Positions 13,449-21,997 of a DNA stretch of 29,699 nucleotides are shown here, one piece after another. The notes below the pieces were generated by a model, which saw only the letters and a program-made list of their open reading frames with translations, was not told the DNA's origin and did not search any database. Both the position numbers and the translations under genes were made by a program. Every line of letters starts with the position of its first letter. Position 1 is the stretch's first letter. Source of the DNA: an uncultured Oscillospiraceae bacterium (GTDB lineage Bacteria; Bacillota; Clostridia; Oscillospirales; Oscillospiraceae); contig CALWWH010000152.1 in assembly GCA_944385195.1 (NCBI GenBank), positions 1 to 29,699 on the forward strand. Reading direction: 5' to 3'.

Positions 13449-16268
13449 TCAATCCTCGCCCAGCTTCAAGGCCTGGGCGATCTTCAATTTGCGGATAATC
13501 GTGCCGAGGATAAGCATGCACACGGCCATGACAATCAGCACCACAACCAGCAGGCGAATGATATCGCTTCCGGCCAGCGAGACCTCCAGTGGAAGCGGCG
13601 TTGCCGCCTTAACATAAGCCAGCTGCACCAGCGGTACAAAGAGCTTCGAGCCCAAAATTCCTGCCCCAATGCCGATAGCAATGGACAGCGCAGAGACGTA
13701 GAGCTGCTCGTTAAAGAGCATAACCACGATCTCACCCATCCCCATACCCATCGCGCGGAAGATGCCGAATTGCAGGGAGCGGGTGTGGATGGCCAGGATC
13801 CAGTAGATCAAAAAGCCAACAGTGCACAGCAGCAGCGCTACGACAAAACCCACAGTCAAGATGCCGTTGGTTCCCTGGATGGCAGGGTCGTTTTTCATAT
13901 TCACTAGGTCGGCAGTCTGATCCCGGAACTGGAGCAGCGTCAGGTTATATGCTTCGACAAAGTCATACACCGGGGCGGTGTCACCGTCCTGCATTTTCAG
14001 CCAGACCTGGTATGGTGTGACACCCCACTGGGCCTGCAAATAGCTGAGGTTAGCGATGACCAGGAGATTATCCACCTCGCGAATGGTGCCATCTGAGTCC
14101 TCGACTTCGGTAGTCGCGCTGTAGGTAGGCCAGTAGTCCACAAAGCCGTATATGACGCCGCGAGCAGAGTTGCCGTCGCTGTCGCGATAGTTCAGGCTCT
14201 GGCCCAGCTCATAGCCGTACTTATCCCGGAAATTTGAAGAGACCAGGATTGCATTGGACCGCTGGGAAATCACATTCAAATAGTCATAGAAATGCTCCGG
14301 CAGGAGGCCATCCTTCAAAGAGGCGGTCTGGCCGAACTCTTTGGTATGGATGCCCATGAGAGTAACGGTACTGGAGCGGCGCATTCCGTCCATGGTAACA
14401 GTGGCCTCGTCCTCGCAGACGACCTTGGTGATGGACTCAAGGCCGGGAATGGTGGTGTACTTATTATAATCCGGCTCATTGTATGCCAGTTTTGTGCGTC
14501 CTGTCTCGTCATCTTCCACCATGTCGGCATTGTCTGTCCACTGTTCAAGGATGACCACGTCCGCGCCGCCATCAATGTAACCGATGCGGTCGGATTCATT
14601 GTTGTTGACCGTCCGGGCCGTAGAGGCGTTGAAGATGCCAAGGGCAATAGTCACTACCAGAAACGTCATGATGTAGCCGCCGCCCTTGGAACGGAGCACC
14701 CACAGGAAAGAGGCGTACATAGACGGGCTCCACCAGCGCTTGCCGATGCTGTAGACCAGTTTCACAACCAGCGGTATCACGCGCAACGCAAACAGACCAC
14801 AGGCGATGATGAACAAAGAGGATGCCAAGTAGATCAGCGGGTCGAGACCGGCTCCGGCCTGAACCTTCGCTGTAATCTGCTCCTCCTGGCCCTGGAAGCT
14901 ATAGAGCCCATAGAGGCTGACCGCCAGCAAGATAACGTCCAGGAACAGCTTTTGCCACAGCGGGGCACCGCCCTTGCGGGCACGACCGGATTTTCGGACC
15001 ACAATGGTGGTGCTGCTGTACTTGATGACCGGGATAACCATGGCCGCCATGCTGACCACCGCCGCAGCCACGGCGTAGAGCAAAACTTGCCCGTTGATTT
15101 CCAGCCGCAGGGAACTGCGGGAGACAAATTCCAGAAAGGCATTGGCTGAGCCGATGATCTGGCAGATCATCATTGCCAGCGGAATGCCGACGATCAGACT
15201 GACCACCGCCAGGATCAGACTTTGCAGAGCGTAAATGCCCAAAATCTGTTTGCGGGAGGCGCCGCGGCTTTTGATGACTGCGATCTCGGCAGCTTCCAGC
15301 TCCAGCATTTGTCGAGAGACCATGAAAATAAACGCGAACAGCAGGACATAAATTGGCACCTGCAAAATGGTCAACGTTGCGGAGACCTTGGCCGCTTCCA
15401 CCAAATACTCGTCTACCAGATCAGAGAAGTAGTCGGTGTAGGAGTGGTAGTATTCCTCCCTGTAGTAGGCCGTCAAATCCTTGGAGGCCTGAGCAACCGC
15501 CTCGCAGTTGTCAACCGTCAGATCGTTGTAGTCAAAGATGTAGTACCAGACAGCGCGTTCCTCTTCCTGGAGGGATTCGTTGGAAATACCGGTTTCAAAG
15601 GCCGTCTTTGACACGAAGAGCTGATCATTATAACTAGAAGGAGTGCGGTACCAGAACTGGCTTCCGGTCTCGCTGTCAGACTCCGACGCACGGAAAACAC
15701 CGGCAATGCGCACCCGCAGCGGGCTGCCGTCGGGAGCGGTGACGGTCTGGCTGCTGAGGATTTCACCCTGCATCAGATTCAGTTCCACTAGGCACTTTTC
15801 ACTGATGATGGCATCGATGACGCCGTTTTGCACCGTCTCGGCATACATCTGGCCCGAGACGATCTCGATATGGTCCTCCATCTCCTTGAGCGTACCGATA
15901 CGGGAGGTCATGCCCTTACCGTTCTCGCGCTCTAGTTCCGGGAGCCACTCCACGTTGCTGATGAAACGGTTTTGCAGCAGCAGCATGGGCTCGACGCCCA
16001 GCTCCTGCCCGAGGTTGCTGACCTTCTCTACATCTGCCTCCAGGCCCTCGTGTCCGGCCATGGAGGAGGAGTAGATATACGCTGTCGTGGGATAGCGGTT
16101 GGTCTCCCCCGCCGCATCACTCATGGTGCGGGTCAACATACGCTGCAGGGCTGCCTTGGTATACATGGGACTGGCGGCGGCGATAGCCACCAGCAGGATG
16201 TTTCCAATTAAGAGGCTGGCAATCAGCCACTTCTTGTTGCGAATCTTCTGCCAAACAAATCGTAACAC
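13449..16268 (-). CDS. ABC permease with two FtsX domains
   Basis: A 939-residue membrane protein. About ten transmembrane segments can be seen: one at 15-35, a block at 298-548 and three at about 810-930. Two large extracytoplasmic regions (about 36-295 and 550-805) separate them. The first FtsX domain includes EIAVIKSRGASRKQIL (about 328-343), the second LQFGIFRAMGMGMGEIVV, both the conserved cytoplasmic helix of the family. The architecture is that of a duplicated MacB/LolC/FtsX-like permease, so one polypeptide may provide both transmembrane halves. Family roles are lipoprotein/peptide export, mechanotransmission to periplasmic partners or antimicrobial peptide resistance; which applies is unknown. 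The start is GTG with AAGGAGG 7 bases upstream, overlapping the stop of the preceding adaptor gene. Confidence 0.93.
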   Translation of the reverse strand: MLRFVWQKIRNKKWLIASLLIGNILLVAIAAASPMYTKAALQRMLTRTMSDAAGETNRYPTTAYIYSSSMAGHEGLEADVEKVSNLGQELGVEPMLLLQNRFISNVEWLPELERENGKGMTSRIGTLKEMEDHIEIVSGQMYAETVQNGVIDAIISEKCLVELNLMQGEILSSQTVTAPDGSPLRVRIAGVFRASESDSETGSQFWYRTPSSYNDQLFVSKTAFETGISNESLQEEERAVWYYIFDYNDLTVDNCEAVAQASKDLTAYYREEYYHSYTDYFSDLVDEYLVEAAKVSATLTILQVPIYVLLFAFIFMVSRQMLELEAAEIAVIKSRGASRKQILGIYALQSLILAVVSLIVGIPLAMMICQIIGSANAFLEFVSRSSLRLEINGQVLLYAVAAAVVSMAAMVIPVIKYSSTTIVVRKSGRARKGGAPLWQKLFLDVILLAVSLYGLYSFQGQEEQITAKVQAGAGLDPLIYLASSLFIIACGLFALRVIPLVVKLVYSIGKRWWSPSMYASFLWVLRSKGGGYIMTFLVVTIALGIFNASTARTVNNNESDRIGYIDGGADVVILEQWTDNADMVEDDETGRTKLAYNEPDYNKYTTIPGLESITKVVCEDEATVTMDGMRRSSTVTLMGIHTKEFGQTASLKDGLLPEHFYDYLNVISQRSNAILVSSNFRDKYGYELGQSLNYRDSDGNSARGVIYGFVDYWPTYSATTEVEDSDGTIREVDNLLVIANLSYLQAQWGVTPYQVWLKMQDGDTAPVYDFVEAYNLTLLQFRDQTADLVNMKNDPAIQGTNGILTVGFVVALLLCTVGFLIYWILAIHTRSLQFGIFRAMGMGMGEIVVMLFNEQLYVSALSIAIGIGAGILGSKLFVPLVQLAYVKAATPLPLEVSLAGSDIIRLLVVVLIVMAVCMLILGTIIRKLKIAQALKLGED

Positions 16269-16275
16269 AACGCCG

Positions 16276-16282
16276 CCTCCTT
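16276..16282 (-). promoter_or_regulatory. Ribosome binding site for the GTG start of the permease
   Basis: AAGGAGG on the minus strand, 7 bases before GTG 16268-16266, overlapping the stop codon of the upstream adaptor gene. This arrangement suggests translational coupling. Confidence 0.75.
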
Positions 16283-17333
16283 AATTCGTAATAACGAGCT
16301 GACCAGCTTCCAAGCCGGAGAGGACCACGGTATGGCTCTCGCCGGTGGTGCCGACGTTGATGCCACGGATGATAAAGCGCTTATGCGGGACACCATCCAC
16401 CAGAATTTGAACGTATGCGTTACCATTCTCAGATTCGATGGCCCCGCGGGGAACGGTCAGGGCGCCCTGGATCTGGACAATCTCCGCCTGGGCAGAGGGC
16501 TTGGTCAGCTGGTCCTCGTCCAGGGGCTCGTCCAGCAGAATCCATATCTTTTGATCATCGCTGCCCAGAAGCATCGAAGTGCTTACAACTTTTGCCGGAA
16601 CTTCTTCGCGGCTATCCTTCTTGCCGTACTGAACCATGATCTCGTTGCCATACTGGAAGTTGTTGGTGCTGGTCTCGCCCACCAGGGCCATGGAGGACAG
16701 ACGGCTAATCTCTACAATGGCGGTGTCGGCGTCGACCTTTTGTTTGTCATAGAGGTACTCAATGGAATCGATCAGGCAGTCGTAGGGAGCCACCAGCTCC
16801 ACGGGGTCGAAAGCGGCCTTGGCCTCGTCCACCGCAGCCTGCAACTGATTCAGCTGCCGCTGCCCGACATACGCCGCGCGGTCGTATTGCAGCTGTGCCA
16901 ATTCCAGCGCGGCGCCGGCGGCGGCGCTGTTAATATCCGCCTGGAGCGTCTCCAGCTGGCTGCTCAGAGCCTCCTGGGCGCGGCGGAGGTTCAGTTCCGC
17001 CTCTGCCACCTTGGCCTTAGAGCTGGGGCGGGTAAAGGTTGCAATGACCTCGCCCTTTTGGACAATGTCCTTGCGCTCTACCAAGATTTGATCCAAATAC
17101 ATGTCGCTGCCCGGGGCTTTGAGCACCTGGGACTGGGTATAAACCACTGACAAAGTCAGCGTACCGCTCTTGACGATGTCACTGGGAACAACCTCATAGG
17201 TCTCGTAGGTCTTAACCTTGTCTGCCACTGCCTCGGAGAGAATGGTTTGCTGCTGGGTCTGCGTCTCGGCAGCACAGCCCGTCAGCAGCAGCAGAGCTGC
17301 TGCGGCAGCCAGTACCCGCTTAACCGACCACAT
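16281..17333 (-). CDS. HlyD/MacA-like adaptor lipoprotein (third of three)
   Basis: A 350-residue periplasmic-adaptor-type protein. A signal peptide ends in the lipobox LTGC (Cys20). The N-terminal lipoyl/barrel part is present (LDQILVERKDIVQKGEVIAT), then an alpha-hairpin coiled coil (about 108-170, Ala/Glu/Gln-rich, AKVAEAELNLRRAQEALS), the return half of the lipoyl domain (VELVAPYDCLIDSIEY) and a C-terminal beta-barrel/membrane-proximal part (VPRGAIESENGNAYVQI, GLEAGQLVIT). In MacA-type systems these proteins bind the permease ectodomain. The start overlaps the end of the second adaptor gene by 14 bases, with GAGGGGGTG upstream. Confidence 0.88.
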   Translation of the reverse strand: MWSVKRVLAAAAALLLLTGCAAETQTQQQTILSEAVADKVKTYETYEVVPSDIVKSGTLTLSVVYTQSQVLKAPGSDMYLDQILVERKDIVQKGEVIATFTRPSSKAKVAEAELNLRRAQEALSSQLETLQADINSAAAGAALELAQLQYDRAAYVGQRQLNQLQAAVDEAKAAFDPVELVAPYDCLIDSIEYLYDKQKVDADTAIVEISRLSSMALVGETSTNNFQYGNEIMVQYGKKDSREEVPAKVVSTSMLLGSDDQKIWILLDEPLDEDQLTKPSAQAEIVQIQGALTVPRGAIESENGNAYVQILVDGVPHKRFIIRGINVGTTGESHTVVLSGLEAGQLVITN

Positions 17334-18357
17334 AGACCTGCACCCCCTCTTCTAATCCGGAGAGAATCTCCACCTGGGCAGCAGTCTGCAAACCGACTTC
17401 CACATTTTGGCGAGACTTGGTCCCGTTCTCATCCACATAGACATAATAGCCTGTGCTGTCGTGCAGGACCGCATTGGAAGGCACACAGAGCACGCCCTCC
17501 CGCTGATCTGTCATTAAATACAGCAGCGCGTATTGACCCACCAGGCTGTTATCGCCGTCCAAAATCTGATAGGTGCTATTCATTGGCGCACCTGACAGGG
17601 TTTTGGTGATGTACTCGTTTTTGTCCATGGGCACGTACTCAACCTCATAGCGCAGGCCGCCGATGGTGGCATACAGCTCCGAGGCACTGTCTACCGTGCT
17701 CTCAGACAGAAACTCCGTTTGCAAATAGCAGCTGTCCTCGCTGGCAACCACAGCTGCCACCTCGTTCGGCCAGACCGTCTGGCCCACGTTGACGTTGACC
17801 GCAGCAACGGTGCCGTTACAAGGCGAGGTGAGGACGCTCTGGACGTTCAGGGCTTCCTCGGCCTCCGCCAGCTTCTCCTCCAGGGATGCGATCTGTGCTG
17901 CGCGTTTCTCCGCAGCCTCCCGCTGTTCGTTAGCCAGGAGCCGGCAGTGGGCGCTGTCCTCACCGTACTGTTCAACGGTAAGTTGGTAGTTGAGTTGCGC
18001 CTCGCGGGTATCAAAAGCGTCCATTGTCCTGGCATATTCCAGACTGTCGGCAATGCTGTCGCGCTGGGCTTTGAGCGTGGTAGTGTCCAGTTTCACCAAC
18101 GCGTCGCCGGCCTTCACCTGGTCTCCCATGGTCACCAGAATCTCTCCGATGGTGCCGCTGGTGGTAAAAGACAGCTGCTCGACCTCAGGCAGAACGTTAC
18201 CTTCTATGACAGAGCCGTCATAGATGTTGGCAATACTGGCCACAGCCATATCGCTGCCAATGGTCACCGGCTCCAGCAGTTCCGGCGCTTCCGCGCCGGG
18301 GGCCGCGCAGGCGCACAGACACAGCAGGCTCAATACCGCACAAAACAAGCGTTTCAT
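17320..18357 (-). CDS. HlyD/MacA-like adaptor lipoprotein (second of three)
   Basis: A 345-residue adaptor with lipobox LCAC (Cys17). Lipoyl half GTIGEILVTMGDQVKAGDAL (about 69-88), a coiled-coil hairpin rich in Glu, Ala and Lys (about 90-165, ending EEKLAEAEEALN), second half VLTSPCNGTVAAVNVNVGQT, then a beta-barrel and a C-terminal domain (VPSNAVLHDSTGYYVYVD, GLEEGVQVYVVG). This order is the standard HlyD/RND-adaptor fold. It shares overall plan but little close sequence with its two neighbours, so the three are not a recent duplication. AAGGAGG lies 9 bases before the ATG. Confidence 0.9.
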   Translation of the reverse strand: MKRLFCAVLSLLCLCACAAPGAEAPELLEPVTIGSDMAVASIANIYDGSVIEGNVLPEVEQLSFTTSGTIGEILVTMGDQVKAGDALVKLDTTTLKAQRDSIADSLEYARTMDAFDTREAQLNYQLTVEQYGEDSAHCRLLANEQREAAEKRAAQIASLEEKLAEAEEALNVQSVLTSPCNGTVAAVNVNVGQTVWPNEVAAVVASEDSCYLQTEFLSESTVDSASELYATIGGLRYEVEYVPMDKNEYITKTLSGAPMNSTYQILDGDNSLVGQYALLYLMTDQREGVLCVPSNAVLHDSTGYYVYVDENGTKSRQNVEVGLQTAAQVEILSGLEEGVQVYVVG

Positions 18358-18372
18358 CTTCCGTGCACCTCC

Positions 18373-19413
18373 TTAGCCGACCACGAGTTCTTCACCCTCG
18401 GTCAGACCGGAGAGCACCTCGTATTTGCCGGTAACTTTCAGGCCAACCTCCACAGGCTTTGCCTCGCGGACACCGTTCTCGTTTTCATAATAGGCATAAG
18501 CCTGGCCGCCGGCGAAGAACAGCGCGCGAGCCTGGACGATGAGGACGTCCCGACGGCTGTCCAGCAGCAACTCCAGCTTCGCCTTGCTGGAATCAGTCAT
18601 CATAGCAAGCTCCGTCGTGGGAACAAAGTAAACTCGGCTGGTCCCCCTTTCGCTGACGGTAGGCTCCGGGAAGCCCAAATCCGAGGCCTCGGTGACCACG
18701 CACGTCACGTCTCCCTCGTCGGTACTCAGGGTGACTTCCATGCCGGCGGGCATGGAAGCGTAGTGCTCTGTGTCGGCGTAGAAGCAGGCGTCGCCGCGGT
18801 CAGAGATGATAACGTAGTCGTTCTCCGGGTCAGAGACGTTATAGCTGCGGATGTAGGACACGGTGCCTTCGATGCCCGCATAGATGCACTCGCTTTGTTT
18901 CTGCTCTCGCAGCTCGATGGTCCGGGCCTCCGCAACAGCATAGTCCTCCTCCAGGCGGATGACATTAGTCCGATATTGCTCTGTCTGCCAGGCAAGATCG
19001 CTGGAACTCTCGACAATGGCAAGATTGCTCCGGGCGCTCTCCAATTCCTGGGTCAAGTCAGCTAGCTTGGTCTCTGCAGCCTCTAGCTCGGCGTCCAATT
19101 CGGCATTCTCCAGCTCTGCCAGAAGCTGGCCAGGTTCTACTCCGTCGCCTACGGCCACATACACCGCCCCAATCGTGCGCCCGTCATACTGGAATGTCAG
19201 CGCCTCCTGCTGCAAAGACTGAAACTGGCAGGTAATGCTGGCCCACTGCTCCAGGTCACCCCGGGTCACGTAAGAATACTGATAGATCTCAGCAGTCTCC
19301 TCGTCGAGCACCGCCAGCACCGGCGGCGTTTCCTCTTCCGGAAGCAAGAAGCAGCCGGAAAGCGGCAATACTGCCAGGAACAGCGTAATCAGCAAGCAAA
19401 TAATACGTTTCAA
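18373..19413 (-). CDS. HlyD/MacA-like adaptor lipoprotein (first of three)
   Basis: A 346-residue adaptor; a hydrophobic leader MKRIICLLITLFLAVLPLSG ends in lipobox LSGC (Cys21). Lipoyl half IGAVYVAVGDGVEPGQLLAE, coiled-coil hairpin (about 105-170, LDAELEAAETKLADLTQELE), then YAGIEGTVSYIRSYNV, a barrel region and the C-terminal GLTEGEELVVG. It is the first gene of the six-gene operon, behind a consensus promoter. The TTG start at 19413 gives the best signal peptide and matches the sister protein beginning MKR; the alternative GTG at 19425 has AAAGGA only one base away, too close for normal use. The start is therefore less certain than the identity. Confidence 0.87.
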   Translation of the reverse strand: MKRIICLLITLFLAVLPLSGCFLLPEEETPPVLAVLDEETAEIYQYSYVTRGDLEQWASITCQFQSLQQEALTFQYDGRTIGAVYVAVGDGVEPGQLLAELENAELDAELEAAETKLADLTQELESARSNLAIVESSSDLAWQTEQYRTNVIRLEEDYAVAEARTIELREQKQSECIYAGIEGTVSYIRSYNVSDPENDYVIISDRGDACFYADTEHYASMPAGMEVTLSTDEGDVTCVVTEASDLGFPEPTVSERGTSRVYFVPTTELAMMTDSSKAKLELLLDSRRDVLIVQARALFFAGGQAYAYYENENGVREAKPVEVGLKVTGKYEVLSGLTEGEELVVG

Positions 19414-19467
19414 CAGGCTTTCCACATCCTTTCCCCTATTGGAATTGCAGAAATAATAATTAGCATA

Positions 19468-19496
19468 ATTATACATCCTGGTTTCCCTACTGTCAA
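19468..19496 (-). promoter_or_regulatory. Perfect consensus sigma-A promoter of the six-gene ABC/adaptor operon
   Basis: On the minus strand TTGACA (19496-19491), 17-base spacer, TATAAT (19473-19468): all twelve consensus bases match. The transcript would start near 19461, giving a leader of about 48 bases. No operator-like palindrome is obvious, so the operon may be strongly or constitutively expressed. Confidence 0.88.
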
Positions 19497-19557
19497 CCAA
19501 CTTTATGTATTTTAACAATATGCATCAAGCTCGTGATTCTTTTTTTCATAAAAAACT

Positions 19558-19606
19558 CCCCGGCGGGAGCAGAAAATCTAGCCATGATTTTCTGCTCCCG
19601 CCGGGG
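19558..19606 (-). terminator. Perfect 21-bp hairpin terminator
   Basis: The two 21-base arms (19558-19578 and 19586-19606) are perfectly complementary around a 7-base loop. On the minus strand the stem is followed by AGTTTTTT. It ends the M42 peptidase/DUF3887 transcript, about 14 bases after the stop. The outer half is GC-only, the inner half AT-rich. Confidence 0.9.
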
Positions 19607-19620
19607 CTAAATATTCGTAT

Positions 19621-20043
19621 TTACTCAACTTCTGCAACACGAAGGCCGATCAGGGTGCCATCTGCGTCAAAACCGGCGCTGATGAGCCGTTTTCCTTTTT
19701 CAAAGCGGCAGGTCATGGTCACCAGGGCGTAATATTCGCCGCTGGCCTCGTCCTCCATACCCCGGGCAGAGCTGCCCGTGACCCCCTGCCAGCTACCCAG
19801 CTTCGGGTCCAGCGCCGCCACGTCCTCGATGGTGAGAGTTGCCGCCACGTCGGACCGCAGGCATTCATAGATCGAGCGATAGTCCCCGTTTCCCAGGCAC
19901 TCTGCTACCTCGATACCCTTGGCAATCGTCTCGGCAGCGTCCATGCCCTCAGGCAGAGGGAGCTTCTGGGACTGACGAAAGCAGCCTGCCAGACTCAGCA
20001 GCAGGAGCAGGCAGCACCCCAGTGCGGCCAGTCGTTTTAGCAT
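19621..20043 (-). CDS. DUF3887-type small lipoprotein
   Basis: A 140-residue lipoprotein with signal peptide and lipobox LAGC (Cys21). The mature part is like DUF3887 domains: a helical start (AAETIAKGIEVAECLGNGDY), then a cystatin/NTF2-like sheet with SWQGVTGSS, YYALVTMTCRFEKGKRLISA and a GTLIGLRV ending. DUF3887 proteins are secreted or lipid-anchored, sometimes fused to hydrolases; function unknown. The start codon overlaps the stop of the M42 peptidase gene (ATGCTAA), so translation is coupled, but a peptidase in the cytoplasm and a lipoprotein outside need not work together. Confidence 0.78.
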   Translation of the reverse strand: MLKRLAALGCCLLLLLSLAGCFRQSQKLPLPEGMDAAETIAKGIEVAECLGNGDYRSIYECLRSDVAATLTIEDVAALDPKLGSWQGVTGSSARGMEDEASGEYYALVTMTCRFEKGKRLISAGFDADGTLIGLRVAEVE

Positions 20044-21068
20044 ACGTAGCCCTCCAGGAGCTTCAGGGTGGCCTCAACACCGTCCTTGTGGCTGCGTTCG
20101 TAGCCGTGGGAGGCGTAGACACCCGGTCCGATCAGGCCGTGACGGACATCGTAACCCGCGCGGAGGGTTGCCTCAACATCTGAGCCATAGCTTGGGTAGA
20201 TATCGACAGCATAGGCCGCGCCTGTCTTCTTGGCAGCAGCCGCCAGCGCTTTGACAACCTCGTAATTGTAGGGGCCGCCGCTGTCTTTGGCGCAGATGGA
20301 GACCATGCGCTCGGTGCAGCCCAGGCCATCGCCTACGCAACCCATATCCACGGAGATGGCCTCGGTGACGCCCGCGGGAACAGCGGTAGAGCCACCATGG
20401 CCGACCTCTTCATAAACCGTGACATGGACATAGATGCGGCGCTCAGGCTCGATGTGGTTCTCCTTGAGGAATTTAGCAAAGCCCATCAGGATGCCGACGC
20501 TGAGCTTGTCGTCCAGATACCGGCTCTTGATGTAGCCCTTCTCAGTAACGACGTTGCGGGGGTTAAAGCAGACAAAGTCTCCAATGGCAATGCCAAGGGC
20601 CGCAGTCTCCTCGGCGCTGCTCACCAGCTCGTCCAGGACAACTTCCATATTGTCCCAGGAGCGCTCTGTGCTGCTGTATTTGCGGTTGACGTGGATGGAG
20701 GCGTTATTGAGCTGGAACGTCCCCTCGTAGGTGCCGCTGAACTTGGTGACTATGCGGCAGGTCTCGGTCTCGACGTTGTTGGGGTTGGAGCCCAAGCCGA
20801 CCAGACGCAGACGGCCGTTACATTTGATCTCAGCAACCATGGCGCCCAGGGTGTCGGTATGGGCCTCCAACAAGAGGGCGTTCTGGGTGTCCTTGCCGCC
20901 CAGATCAGCAACCACGCCCCCCTTGACAGGGCGAGTCACGGCACAGCCCAGTGCCTCGAACTGCGCTGCGACATAGTCCTCAGCATTTTTAGTGTAGCCA
21001 GAGGGGCTGTCAATGGACAACAATTCCATCGTTTTCTCCACAGCAAAGTCAACGTATTTTTTTTCCAT
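20037..21068 (-). CDS. M42-family aminopeptidase
   Basis: A 343-residue di-metal aminopeptidase of the M42 (glutamyl aminopeptidase/tetrahedral TET) family, cytoplasmic, which trims peptides. Metal ligands and catalytic residues are seen: H70 and D72 (EAHTDT), D186 (YLDDK), E220/E221 (YEEVGHGG), D241 (SVDMG) and H321 (ASHGYERSH). The family assembles into a dodecamer. The start at 21068 follows AAAGGA; an upstream in-frame ATG at 21104 lies in the promoter and is not used. Length and motifs are normal. Confidence 0.93.
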   Translation of the reverse strand: MEKKYVDFAVEKTMELLSIDSPSGYTKNAEDYVAAQFEALGCAVTRPVKGGVVADLGGKDTQNALLLEAHTDTLGAMVAEIKCNGRLRLVGLGSNPNNVETETCRIVTKFSGTYEGTFQLNNASIHVNRKYSSTERSWDNMEVVLDELVSSAEETAALGIAIGDFVCFNPRNVVTEKGYIKSRYLDDKLSVGILMGFAKFLKENHIEPERRIYVHVTVYEEVGHGGSTAVPAGVTEAISVDMGCVGDGLGCTERMVSICAKDSGGPYNYEVVKALAAAAKKTGAAYAVDIYPSYGSDVEATLRAGYDVRHGLIGPGVYASHGYERSHKDGVEATLKLLEGYVC

Positions 21069-21106
21069 CGTGAAATTTTTCCTTTCAAAGCTTGGTTTTC
21101 GCATTG

Positions 21107-21135
21107 ATTATATTTCATCTCGGCACAAAATGCAA
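21107..21135 (-). promoter_or_regulatory. Sigma-A promoter of the M42 peptidase gene
   Basis: TTGCAT (21135-21130), 17-base spacer, TATAAT (21112-21107) on the minus strand, about 40 bases before the ATG. Confidence 0.78.
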
Positions 21136-21232
21136 GGGCAGCAGCGGCCAGTATACACCTTTTTGCCTGCGGATTGCCTCGTTTGGCGGGGTGTGTCCTG
21201 TGCTGAAGCCACCTGCCATTGCCGAAGCATCA

Positions 21233-21262
21233 AAAAACGAAACGCGGCAGCGTTCCGTTTTT
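21233..21262 (-). terminator. Intrinsic terminator after the C26 hydrolase gene
   Basis: 13-bp stem (one G-U pair) with a 4-base loop: plus-strand AAAAACGAAACGC / GCGTTCCGTTTTT. On the minus strand it ends in a run of T. It lies 6 bases after the stop. Confidence 0.85.
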
Positions 21263-21268
21263 GGCTCT

Positions 21269-21976
21269 TCATACAGCCTGCATAAATGCTTCAAACACCT
21301 GAGCCGAGGAGGGCTCAATGTCCCAAATGCGCTCGGGGTGCCACTGAACGCCCCAGAGGAAGGGCTTTGATGGGTAATAGATCGCCTCGATCACACCGTC
21401 CCCGCAGCGGCCCATCACCTCAAATCCAGGAGCCAGATCCTTGATGGACTGATGGTGGTGGCTATTGACCTGAAAAACATCGGTCCCAACCAGCTGATGC
21501 AGCGGTGTGCCGGGAACCACAATACACTCATGCTCCGTGCGGTGTTTGGGTGGAGCCATACTGTGCTGCACGGTGGTATCGATCTGGCTGGGGATATCCT
21601 GATAGAGCGTGCCACCAAAGTAGACGTTCATGGTCTGGATTCCCCGGCAGATCCCCAAAATATGCAGATTCTGCGCCAGAGCGTAGTCGCATATCAGCCT
21701 CTCGCCCGCATCCTGAGTGGGATTGGTAGAGACATTCTCATATCGGATCTGCTCGCCGTAACGGGAAGGGTGTACATCCGCCCCTCCCGTGAGGACAAGG
21801 CCATCACAGAGCTCTACCAGGGCCTTGAGATCCTCCGCTTTTCCCTCCGTAGGGAGGATCAGCGGCGTACCGCCGAACTGGCGGATGGTGTCCAGATAGC
21901 TGTGATTGAGAATGATACGGTCGTTTTCGTCCCGCAATTCATACATAGTAGTCAGGCCAATGATGGGTTTTTTCAT
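21269..21976 (-). CDS. C26-type gamma-glutamyl hydrolase (class I glutamine-amidotransferase-like, PuuD group)
   Basis: A 235-residue enzyme of the peptidase C26/PuuD group. The catalytic triad is complete: C110 in the nucleophile elbow LGICRGIQ, H213 and E215 in VQWHPE. LVLTGGADVHPSRYG and QVNSHHHQSI are conserved in the gamma-glutamyl-GABA hydrolase branch. Members cut gamma-glutamyl bonds in small molecules such as gamma-glutamyl-GABA; the true substrate here is unknown. It starts 21 bases after the DHHW gene, behind a GGGGGT site, so it is probably the last gene of the envelope-modification operon. That position suggests, but does not prove, a cell-wall-related gamma-glutamyl substrate. 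Confidence 0.92.
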   Translation of the reverse strand: MKKPIIGLTTMYELRDENDRIILNHSYLDTIRQFGGTPLILPTEGKAEDLKALVELCDGLVLTGGADVHPSRYGEQIRYENVSTNPTQDAGERLICDYALAQNLHILGICRGIQTMNVYFGGTLYQDIPSQIDTTVQHSMAPPKHRTEHECIVVPGTPLHQLVGTDVFQVNSHHHQSIKDLAPGFEVMGRCGDGVIEAIYYPSKPFLWGVQWHPERIWDIEPSSAQVFEAFMQAV

Positions 21977-21997
21977 AGCGTTACCCCCGATTTTGAC

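Noticed and set aside
14292..15149. A 285-codon open frame on the + strand
   Set aside because: Antisense shadow of the FtsX-type permease.
17719..19065. A 448-codon open frame on the + strand
   Set aside because: It lies antisense across two adaptor lipoprotein genes that have signal peptides, ribosome sites and conserved domains. Its composition is that of a GC-rich shadow and no family is recognised.
16281..19413. The three adaptor genes as a recent tandem duplication
   Set aside because: They share fold order and lengths but not extended identical stretches, so recent copying is unlikely.
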